A DNA stretch of 12,651 nucleotides from Gemmatimonadota bacterium (GTDB lineage Bacteria > Gemmatimonadota > Gemmatimonadetes > Gemmatimonadales > Gemmatimonadaceae). Below the pieces are notes generated by a model. It did not search any database and was not told the origin of the DNA. It saw only the letters and a list, made by a program, of their open reading frames with translations. The stretch lies in the NCBI GenBank assembly GCA_003131365.1, contig PKVB01000149.1, positions 13,261-25,911 of the forward strand, given 5' to 3'. Of the stretch, positions 7,111 through 12,651 are shown piece after piece (the stretch's first letter is position 1; the number at the start of each line of letters is the position of its first letter). Position numbers and translations under genes: made by a program.

Positions 7111-7332
7111 TCAATCGGTCAGGAAATACCAGGTCATTAACGTCAACTTCACCACGACAATGGTTGCGGCGACCGCGAACAGGTCCCAGCTCCAGATTCC
7201 ATTCACGAAATAGCGGTAGGCGAAGAGCACGACCGCTACCATTCCTCCGATTACGCTGGCGAGACTCGTCGAACGCTGGCGGTGGTTGAGGAAACGCTCA
7301 TCAATCACGTTTCCGAGGACGGGAATCCTCAT
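7111..7332 (-). CDS. Small two-pass membrane protein after XRE regulator
   Basis: A 73-residue membrane protein of unknown function. Its ATG overlaps the stop of the XRE regulator gene as ATGA, and a strong GGAGG lies 7 nt upstream, so the gene is very likely real and translated with the regulator. The first 22 residues are polar (DERFLNHRQRS); two helices follow at about 24-42 (ASVIGGMVAVVLFAYRYFV) and about 48-70 (SWDLFAVAATIVVVKLTLM), rich in aromatic residues. Small membrane proteins directly behind XRE regulators of this size are a recurring arrangement in bacteria; in characterised examples of that general type the membrane protein may be the regulator's target or antagonist, but nothing in this sequence shows which. 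No named family is recognised. Confidence 0.8.
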   Translation of the reverse strand: MRIPVLGNVIDERFLNHRQRSTSLASVIGGMVAVVLFAYRYFVNGIWSWDLFAVAATIVVVKLTLMTWYFLTD

Positions 7333-7541
7333 TTCTTGCCCTCCAGGGTGAAGATCTGATCAACCGAAAGGTCGAAGGTCCGCGCGAAGTTGAGTGCCAG
7401 AAGCAGGCTCGGCACGTAACGGTCGCGCTCGATCGAGTTGATGCTTTGGCGTGAGACTCCGACGGCGTCGGCGAGCTGTTGCTGGGTCCAGCCGCGAATG
7501 CTGCGCAGCTCTTTGACCCGGTTTCGGATGACCGTTGTCAT
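7329..7541 (-). CDS. XRE/Cro-CI family helix-turn-helix regulator (YozG-like)
   Basis: A 70-residue DNA-binding protein made of one Cro/CI-type helix-turn-helix domain and nothing else. The motif covers residues 19-41: TQQQLADAVGVSRQSINSIE, with the usual Q-x-x-L-A, the G-V-S turn and the recognition helix RQSINSIERDRYVPS. The end, DLSVDQIFTLE, is typical of the short YozG-like regulators. The ATG at 7541 is preceded by GGAAAG at 10 nt and by a good promoter. It leads an operon with two small membrane proteins, joined to the first by an ATGA overlap. Regulators of this type usually repress their own operon; CTTGACA occurs both at the -35 box and directly at the start codon, which could be operator half-sites. 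Target and signal unknown. Confidence 0.93.
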   Translation of the reverse strand: MTTVIRNRVKELRSIRGWTQQQLADAVGVSRQSINSIERDRYVPSLLLALNFARTFDLSVDQIFTLEGKK

Positions 7542-7564
7542 GTCAAGTTAGCTTTCCACTGCCA

Positions 7565-7593
7565 ACGATAAGCGTGGACGGAGAAAGTGTCAA
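7565..7593 (-). promoter_or_regulatory. Sigma70-type promoter of the XRE / membrane protein operon
   Basis: On the minus strand a perfect TTGACA (-35, at 7593-7588) is followed by a 17-nt spacer and TATCGT (-10, at 7570-7565), four of six consensus bases. Transcription would start near 7558, giving a leader of about 17 nt that contains the GGAAAG before the ATG at 7541. Position, spacing and direction all fit. Confidence 0.65.
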
Positions 7594-7740
7594 GCGGCCT
7601 TTACGTCGCAGCGCAACCAATTGCCACTGCTGAGCTTGAAAGGATCACAAATCTTTACGATGACTGCGGGCAACTTTGTCTGAAACCCGCCGCCTGCTCT
7701 AACCGCTTGTCACATAGCTACTTACGTTCTGTGACCCCAA

Positions 7741-7769
7741 TTGATTTTTTGAGCGTCGAGCGCTACATT
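7741..7769 (+). promoter_or_regulatory. Candidate gyrA promoter
   Basis: TTGATT at 7741-7746, a 17-nt spacer and TACATT at 7764-7769, each matching four of six sigma70 consensus bases. The transcript would start near 7776 and carry a leader of about 67 nt with the AGGAGG and leader ORF. It is the best spaced pair upstream of gyrA; the call rests on matching alone. Confidence 0.4.
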
Positions 7770-7784
7770 CCGGACTACTTCTAG

Positions 7785-7790
7785 AGGAGG
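7785..7790 (+). promoter_or_regulatory. Perfect Shine-Dalgarno AGGAGG far upstream of gyrA
   Basis: AGGAGG lies 52 nt before the gyrA ATG, too far to serve it, but only 5 nt before a TTG codon at 7796. Its GGAGG (7786-7790) can also pair with CCTCC at 7800-7804 (5 bp, 9-nt loop), which would hide both the site and the TTG. Confidence 0.6.
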
Positions 7791-7795
7791 CCTTT

Positions 7796-7843
7796 TTGTC
7801 CTCCAACCCCGCCTCCGAACCCAGTAGCAACCACCGGATTTAA
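7796..7843 (+). CDS. Possible 15-codon gyrA leader peptide
   Basis: A short frame starting with TTG at 7796, 5 nt after a perfect AGGAGG, and ending in TAA at 7841-7843. The last A of the stop is the first base of the gyrA ATG (TAATG), the usual layout for termination-reinitiation coupling. The predicted peptide is M-S-S-N-P-A-S-E-P-S-S-N-H-R-I, with five serines. gyrA itself has no Shine-Dalgarno, and its own frame is closed by TAG at 7825-7827, so gyrA cannot start further upstream. The frame may act only by delivering ribosomes to gyrA; the peptide itself need have no function. The TTG start and shortness make this tentative. Confidence 0.4.
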   Translation: MSSNPASEPSSNHRI

Positions 7844-10365
7844 TGACGGCTCCGAACAACAGAGAGCGCATCCTCCCGCGCCTCATTCACGAAGAAATCA
7901 AAGAATCGTTCATCAATTATTCGATGAGCGTCATCGTCTCTCGGGCACTGCCGGATGTGCGCGATGGACTCAAGCCGGTGCACCGCCGCGTGCTCTACGC
8001 GATGAACGAGCTCGGTCTCGTTCCGGGCCGCCCCTATAAGAAGTCAGCGACCGTCGTCGGCGACGTGCTCGGCAAGTACCACCCACACGGTGACAGCTCG
8101 GTTTACGACGCTCTCGTGCGCATGGTGCAGGACTTCTCGCTCCGCTACCCGCTGGTCGATGGACAGGGAAACTTCGGTAGCGTTGATGGAGATCCGGCGG
8201 CGGCCTACCGCTACACCGAAGCGCGCCTTACTCGCGTCGCGATGGAGATGCTGGCCGATATCGACAAGAACACCGTCGATTTCGCGCCCAACTTCGACGA
8301 CAGACTGCAGGAGCCGAAAGTTCTTCCGTCGGCCATCCCAAACCTCGTCGTGAACGGTTCCTCGGGCATCGCCGTCGGCATGGCGACGAACATTCCGCCG
8401 CATAACCTCGGCGAAGTAGTCTCCGCGCTCACCGCGCTGATCGACAATCCGGAGCTTACGCCCACCGATATCAGAAAACTGATCAAGGGCCCTGACTTCC
8501 CGACGGGCGGCTACATCTACGGCCGCGCCGGAATCAAGGATTACCAGGAGACGGGTCGGGGACGCATCGTCATGCGCGCCCGCGCCGTGATCGAGGAGAA
8601 GGAATCCTCGAACAAGTCACAGATCGTGGTCACCGAGCTCCCCTACCAGGTCAACAAGGCGAAGCTGATCGCCGACATGGCGGAGCTGGTGAAAGATGGC
8701 AAGCTCGAAGGCATCTCGGCGCTCCGCGACGAGTCCGACAAGGACGGCATGCGCGTCGTCATCGAGCTCAAGCGCGATTCGATTCCTCGCGTGGTGCTCA
8801 ACCAGCTGTACAAGCACACGGTGATGCAGTCGACCTTCGGCGTCATCATGCTGGCGCTGGTGCCCGATTCACACACGACGCAGCTCGTGCCGAAGATCAT
8901 GCCGCTCAAGGAAGTGCTCGAGCACTACCTCACGCACCGGCATCAGGTCGTCGTCCGCCGCACGCAGTTCGAGCTCGACAAGGCGCTCGAGCGCGAGCAC
9001 ATCCTCGAGGGTCTCAAGATCGCCGTCGACAACATCGACGCGGTCATCAAGCTCATTCGCGCGGCGCAGGACACGCCGACGGCGAGCACGCAGCTGCAGA
9101 AGCGATTCAAGCTGAGCGAGCGGCAGGCAGAGGCCATCCTCAACATGCGCCTCGCCAAGCTCACCGGCCTGGAGATAGAGAAACTCGACAGCGAGCTCAA
9201 GGAAGTCCGCGCGTTCGTCAAGGAGATGCGCGATATCCTCGCGTCCAGGCCGCGCCGGCTCAAGATCATCCGCGACGAGCTGCAGCAGGTGGCGGACAAG
9301 TACGGCGATGAGCGCAGATCCGAAATCACGAGCGACGAAGGCGAGTTCACGATCGAGGACCTGATCGCCGAAGAGGACATGGTCATCACCATCTCCCACT
9401 CCGGCTACATCAAGCGCACCTCGGTCTCGACGTATCGCAAGCAGCGTCGTGGAGGCCGCGGATTCGGCGGTGCGGGGCTCAAGGACGAAGACTTCGTGAC
9501 CCGCCTCTTCATCGGCTCGACGCACGATTACATCCTCTGCTTTACGGATGACGGCCGATGCTTCTGGTTGAAAGTTCATGAGGTACCGCAGGCGGGCAGG
9601 GCGGCGAAGGGAAAACCGATCGTCAACCTGATCAACGTTTCGCCCGAGACACAGATCAAGGCGATGGTTCCGGTCCGCGAGTTCTCGGATACGCAGTTCC
9701 TCCTTTTCTGCACCAGAAACGGTACGGTGAAGAAGAGCGCGCTCTCGCAGTACTCGAACGTCCGCCAGACCGGCATCAAGGCGATAAAGATCGACAAGGA
9801 CGACGAGCTGATCGACGTGCAAGTGACGAGCGGCTCGAACGACATCGTTCTCGCCACGCGTCATGGTCTCTCGGTGCGTTTTCACGAGATGGACGTGCGC
9901 GAGATGGGCCGCGACACGACGGGCGTGAAAGGAGTGGAGCTGCGAGAAGGCGACTCGGTAATCGGAATGGTCGTCGTCAAGCGCGACGCGACGCTGCTGG
10001 TGGTCACCGAGCGCGGCCTCGGGAAATGCTCCAACATTGCTGATTACCGGGTGCAGAAGCGCGGCGGGAAGGGCATCATCACAGTCAACAGAACCGAGAA
10101 AACGGGCGATGTCGTTGCCCTGATGGAAGTTCTGCCCGCGGACGAGATAATGATCATCACAAAGCATGGTGTGATCATCCGTAGTTCAGTCTCTCAAGTG
10201 AGAGTGACCGGGCGTATCGCGCAGGGGGTCAAACTCGTCAATCTCGACGAAGGAGATCTCGTGACAGCCGTCGCCCGCGTCGTCCCCGAAGATGAGGCCG
10301 AAGGCTCGGAAAACGGCATCCCCGCCACCGAGACCGAGCAGGTCGAGGCCCTCAACGACGAATGA
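7843..10365 (+). CDS. gyrA: DNA gyrase subunit A
   Basis: The 840-residue A subunit of DNA gyrase, the type II topoisomerase that adds negative supercoils as an A2B2 complex with GyrB. The breakage-reunion domain comes first (about 30-480), with the catalytic tyrosine at 124 in AYRYTEARLT. The quinolone pocket HPHGDSSVYDAL keeps Ser85 and Asp89 (E. coli Ser83 and Asp87), so no classic resistance change is present. The C-terminal DNA-wrapping domain carries the GyrA-box QRRGGRG at 534-540, which separates GyrA from ParC, followed by several blades and an acidic tail (EDEAEGSENG and onward). The ATG at 7843 is the only possible start, because an in-frame TAG stands 18 nt before it; no Shine-Dalgarno is near. 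gyrB is not adjacent. The stop overlaps the start of a diguanylate cyclase gene as ATGA. Confidence 0.98.
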   Translation: MTAPNNRERILPRLIHEEIKESFINYSMSVIVSRALPDVRDGLKPVHRRVLYAMNELGLVPGRPYKKSATVVGDVLGKYHPHGDSSVYDALVRMVQDFSLRYPLVDGQGNFGSVDGDPAAAYRYTEARLTRVAMEMLADIDKNTVDFAPNFDDRLQEPKVLPSAIPNLVVNGSSGIAVGMATNIPPHNLGEVVSALTALIDNPELTPTDIRKLIKGPDFPTGGYIYGRAGIKDYQETGRGRIVMRARAVIEEKESSNKSQIVVTELPYQVNKAKLIADMAELVKDGKLEGISALRDESDKDGMRVVIELKRDSIPRVVLNQLYKHTVMQSTFGVIMLALVPDSHTTQLVPKIMPLKEVLEHYLTHRHQVVVRRTQFELDKALEREHILEGLKIAVDNIDAVIKLIRAAQDTPTASTQLQKRFKLSERQAEAILNMRLAKLTGLEIEKLDSELKEVRAFVKEMRDILASRPRRLKIIRDELQQVADKYGDERRSEITSDEGEFTIEDLIAEEDMVITISHSGYIKRTSVSTYRKQRRGGRGFGGAGLKDEDFVTRLFIGSTHDYILCFTDDGRCFWLKVHEVPQAGRAAKGKPIVNLINVSPETQIKAMVPVREFSDTQFLLFCTRNGTVKKSALSQYSNVRQTGIKAIKIDKDDELIDVQVTSGSNDIVLATRHGLSVRFHEMDVREMGRDTTGVKGVELREGDSVIGMVVVKRDATLLVVTERGLGKCSNIADYRVQKRGGKGIITVNRTEKTGDVVALMEVLPADEIMIITKHGVIIRSSVSQVRVTGRIAQGVKLVNLDEGDLVTAVARVVPEDEAEGSENGIPATETEQVEALNDE

Positions 10366-11498
10366 AGATCAAGCGTTCCGACCTGGCTCATGAGCTCGCG
10401 GAAATAGAGAAACTGCGCACGGCACTGCGTAAAGCAGAGTCCGAGGTGCAGCGCCTGCTCGACGAAGCCGCGGCGCGCGGAGCGCTCGTTGACATCCTCC
10501 ATGACGTCATGGGCTCGCTCTCCATGGGTGAGCTGTTCCACATGCTGGCGCGCCGTCTCGCGCGCGCCCTCAACCTGAGCCACTCGTCCGTCATTTTCGC
10601 CAAGTCCGGCGACCGTCTTGGAACCGTCGCATCCGCCCACGAAGACCCGCAGCTAGAGAACCTTCAAGTTGAACTGGACAAGTATCCGGAGATCGAGGCC
10701 GCTCTCGCGGGCGAGCAGCCGGTTCTGATTCCCGATATCTGGCACTCCGATGCCTACAGGGCGCTGCGCGAGGCGTGGGAGAAGGACGGCAGCGTCATCT
10801 CCGTACGCTCGATTATCGCGCTGCCCTTCCGGCTCGATCTCGATCGCACCGGCGTGTTCCTGCTCCGCCGCACCGCAGAGAAGGCGTCGCTGAACGAAGC
10901 CGACGTCGATTTTGCGGAAACCGTGGTCAAGAGCGCCATGAATGCCATGCGTCGCGCGCACATGGTGGAGGTCACGCAGGCCGACAATCTCCGCCTCGAG
11001 GCGCTCGCGCGCACCGACCCGCTTACCCAGCTGCTCAACCGCCGGGCGCTGCTCGCACAGCTGGGGACGGAAGTGGAGCGCACGCGCCGCTACAACGCCC
11101 CGCTCAGCATCCTGATGATCGACGTCGACGAATTCAAGGATGTGAACGACACGTACGGCCATCTTGCCGGCGACCAGGTGCTCGTCGAAGTCGCGCTCCT
11201 GCTCGCGCGCACCGCGCGCAGCGTTGATTCGGTCGCCCGCTACGGCGGCGACGAGTTCGTGATTGCGGTTCCCGAGACGGGCGAAGCGGGCGCGATTGCG
11301 TTCGCGGAGAGACTCCGCGACAAGATCCAGTCGCACCCGTTCGACATCGGAAAGGGCGATCCGCTTCGCCTCACGGTGAGCATCGGCGTCGCCGATTTCC
11401 CTGAGCTAAAGGTAGAGACGGCCGAAGATCTGCTCGACTGCGCCGACCGCGCACTCTACCGTGCCAAGGCCGGCGGACGTAATCTGGTGTGTGTCTGA
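10362..11498 (+). CDS. Soluble GAF-GGDEF diguanylate cyclase coupled to gyrA
   Basis: A 378-residue protein with no membrane segments, expected to make c-di-GMP in the cytoplasm. Residues 5-37 form a coiled coil (LAHELAEIEKLRTALRKAES), about 39-197 a GAF sensor domain (ALVDILHDVMGSLSMGELF to VVKSAMNAMRR), and about 210-376 the GGDEF domain. The catalytic motif GGDEF is at 295-299; the inhibitory R286-S-V-D289 is exactly five residues before it; the metal-binding Asp of MIDVDEFKDVND is near 254. Its ATG overlaps the gyrA stop (ATGA) and has no close Shine-Dalgarno, so translation probably depends on gyrA. The GAF ligand is unknown. A 10-bp stem-loop starts 7 nt after its stop. Family call is firm; the reason for coupling to gyrase is not apparent. 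Confidence 0.94.
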   Translation: MKIKRSDLAHELAEIEKLRTALRKAESEVQRLLDEAAARGALVDILHDVMGSLSMGELFHMLARRLARALNLSHSSVIFAKSGDRLGTVASAHEDPQLENLQVELDKYPEIEAALAGEQPVLIPDIWHSDAYRALREAWEKDGSVISVRSIIALPFRLDLDRTGVFLLRRTAEKASLNEADVDFAETVVKSAMNAMRRAHMVEVTQADNLRLEALARTDPLTQLLNRRALLAQLGTEVERTRRYNAPLSILMIDVDEFKDVNDTYGHLAGDQVLVEVALLLARTARSVDSVARYGGDEFVIAVPETGEAGAIAFAERLRDKIQSHPFDIGKGDPLRLTVSIGVADFPELKVETAEDLLDCADRALYRAKAGGRNLVCV

Positions 11499-11505
11499 GT
11501 AACTT

Positions 11506-11529
11506 CGATCGGCTCGGATGAGCCGGTCG
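11506..11529 (+). other. Stem-loop after the diguanylate cyclase gene
   Basis: CGATCGGCTC (11506-11515) and GAGCCGGTCG (11520-11529) form a 10-bp stem with one G-T pair and a 4-nt loop. It begins 7 nt after the stop codon. No U-tract follows, so it is not a standard intrinsic terminator; it may stabilise the 3' end, lower read-through into the next gene, or be a processing site. Confidence 0.45.
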
Positions 11530-11551
11530 GCGTACCACTCTCCACACACCA

Positions 11552-12598
11552 ATGCGAATTCGATCCTTCTCCCACAATCTCGAGATCATCCTCGCCGGCG
11601 CGCTGCTCGCGCTCGGCGGGTGCGTCGCCGAATCGGGACAGAAAGAAGCTTCGCCCGATACGACAGCTCTTGCGCCCATTGTAACAGTTACGCCGGTCAA
11701 TCGTGGCACTCACGGAATGGCCGAGCGCGTGTTGTGGGCATTCTCGCCGGACAGAAAATCGGTTCTCGTCCTGGCTGATCCCGGCGGTGTGGAGAACGAG
11801 CCCGTTCCGAATGGGTTTTTCTTCGGCGACGAGGCGCGCGGATTCCAGACGCAGATGGACAGCGTCTGGGACGTGGTACCATCGCCCGACTGGAAGTGGA
11901 TCGGATTCGGGCGCGCGTACACGGTCGTGGCCGGTGGTGGAACCGGAACCGATCTGCTGACGGACGTTTCGCGCCGCACGTCGATCGATACGGCGACGCT
12001 CCGCGCCGGCTCGTTCCCCGCGAGCGGGATGTCGCTGGCGCGAGCCGTAGCGCAGCCAGGCGTCATCCACATTCCGGACAATCCGCGCGTGCAGGCGGCG
12101 GCCGATAGCTCCGCGCCCAGGCTATTTCCCGTCGCCCGCGGCTGGCGTGTTCGCTGGACCACCGATGGGTCCACTCTCGCACTCGGCAACAGTCCAGCGC
12201 GCGCGGTGGACAACGAGCCGAGTCAGACCTGGTCGGCGCTCGATCCGGCAACAGGCGCGCAGCACGGGACTCTGCCCTCGAGCGCGAAGCTAGCCGATGT
12301 AAAGTTCACCGGCGGTCCGACGCTGGATCGGTCGCTGCCGATCGATATGAATCAGTCTCCGGCAATTCAGATCCAGCGTGGAAACCAGACTTTCAGCATT
12401 CAGAGCGAGCGTGGCGTGATCACGCTCGTCGAAACGACGCCGTCGGCAGTGAATAAAGCTGCGCCGCGAGTAGTCGGCGCGGGCATCGCGCTCGCCGCGA
12501 CTGCGGGGGGACGCTACATCATCGCGCTCGCACCGCGAGCGAAACCCGATCCCAATGAGATCGCGATTGAGGCCGTGGTATACACGGTCACTTGGTAG
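11552..12598 (+). CDS. Unrecognised lipoprotein with beta-propeller-like repeats
   Basis: A 348-residue predicted lipoprotein. The signal peptide is clear: MRIRSF at the start, a hydrophobic run and LGGC with Cys24 as lipidation site, followed by a polar linker (AESGQKEASPDTT). The mature part shows at least three repeats of the W-x-x-SPD-x-x-x-hydrophobic type seen in TolB/PD40 and WD40-like propellers: WAFSPDRKSVLVLAD (62-76), WDVVPSPDWKWIGFG (106-120) and WRVRWTTDGSTLALGNS (198-214), with a weaker unit near 312-326. This suggests an envelope beta-propeller for protein or ligand binding. I do not recognise a named family. No Shine-Dalgarno is evident before the ATG. It lies 53 nt after the diguanylate cyclase gene in the same direction and could be co-transcribed, although a stem-loop separates them. 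Confidence 0.8.
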   Translation: MRIRSFSHNLEIILAGALLALGGCVAESGQKEASPDTTALAPIVTVTPVNRGTHGMAERVLWAFSPDRKSVLVLADPGGVENEPVPNGFFFGDEARGFQTQMDSVWDVVPSPDWKWIGFGRAYTVVAGGGTGTDLLTDVSRRTSIDTATLRAGSFPASGMSLARAVAQPGVIHIPDNPRVQAAADSSAPRLFPVARGWRVRWTTDGSTLALGNSPARAVDNEPSQTWSALDPATGAQHGTLPSSAKLADVKFTGGPTLDRSLPIDMNQSPAIQIQRGNQTFSIQSERGVITLVETTPSAVNKAAPRVVGAGIALAATAGGRYIIALAPRAKPDPNEIAIEAVVYTVTW

Positions 12599-12651
12599 CA
12601 GAGTAAAGGGCCGCTTCGGTTTTGTGGATGCCAGTTCTTCGCAACAACCCC

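Larger units (their letters stand above)
7542..7842. other. Divergent regulatory region between XRE operon and gyrA
   Basis: About 300 bp, visibly less GC-rich than the genes around it. It holds the XRE operon promoter on the minus strand, a candidate gyrA promoter on the plus strand, a perfect Shine-Dalgarno and the possible gyrA leader ORF. A 65-codon GTG-started frame at 7587-7784 (plus) also lies here, but only 36 of its 65 third codon positions are G or C and it covers both promoters, so I treat it as non-coding. Confidence 0.6.

Noticed and set aside
6848..7213. 121-codon plus-strand frame, His-rich
   Set aside because: Antisense to two minus-strand genes that have good ribosome binding sites and membrane helices.
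7587..7784. 65-codon plus-strand frame upstream of gyrA
   Set aside because: Third codon positions are only about 55% G or C, it overlaps promoters on both strands, and the product resembles nothing.
8080..8110. Possible quinolone-resistance change in GyrA
   Set aside because: Ser85 and Asp89 (E. coli 83 and 87) are the ordinary residues.
8869..10167. 432-codon frame antisense to gyrA
   Set aside because: Shadow of a strongly biased GC-rich gene; the product is a Leu/Arg/Asp/His-rich string without domains.
10653..11336. 227-codon frame antisense to the GAF-GGDEF gene
   Set aside because: Same shadow effect of codon bias; no domain and no ribosome binding site considered convincing.
12611..12623. 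CCG-CTT-CGG followed by TTTT after the last lipoprotein gene
   Set aside because: Only a 3-bp stem and four T, too weak to call a terminator.

Overview
The window reads as ordinary chromosome of a GC-rich, Gram-negative-type free-living bacterium. Several predicted lipoproteins, a GH13 amylase, c-di-GMP signalling proteins and the style of the GyrA and P-II proteins fit Gemmatimonadota best. That placement is inference from protein style, not a search. I see no phage, IS element, CRISPR array, rRNA or tRNA.

Layout. (1) 1-743, plus: the 3' end of an ammonium transporter gene (amt) followed 2 nt later by a P-II protein gene, the classic nitrogen-sensing pair. (2) 775-2427, minus: a lipoprotein GH13 alpha-amylase convergent with P-II, and divergent from (3) 2632-3336, plus: a lipoprotein with a coiled coil and a bacterial SH3 domain, started by TTG. 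(4) 3341-5080, minus: a membrane diguanylate cyclase (Cache-like sensor, HAMP, GGEEF), whose stop codon lies in the same 10-bp palindrome as the stop of the SH3 gene. (5) 5245-6521, minus: beta-carbonic anhydrase overlapping by 4 nt an NAD(P)-binding Rossmann protein. (6) 6522-6868: a gap of about 350 bp with alternative hairpins near the carbonic anhydrase start. (7) 6869-7541, minus: a small operon of an XRE-type repressor and two two-pass membrane miniproteins, with a good sigma70-type promoter. (8) 7542-7842: a divergent regulatory region leading to (9) gyrA (7843-10365), overlapped by 4 nt with a soluble GAF-GGDEF diguanylate cyclase (10362-11498). (10) 11552-12598: an unrecognised lipoprotein with beta-propeller-like repeats.

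The most interesting points concern gyrA. It has no Shine-Dalgarno of its own. The perfect AGGAGG in its leader instead serves a possible 15-codon, TTG-started leader ORF whose TAA stop overlaps the gyrA ATG as TAATG. At its 3' end gyrA is translationally coupled (ATGA) to a diguanylate cyclase, which would tie a c-di-GMP enzyme to gyrase expression. Both diguanylate cyclases in the window keep the catalytic GG[DE]EF motif and the RxxD inhibitory site. The P-II protein lacks the uridylylated Tyr51 and the metal-binding Gln39, so nitrogen signalling here probably does not use GlnD uridylylation.
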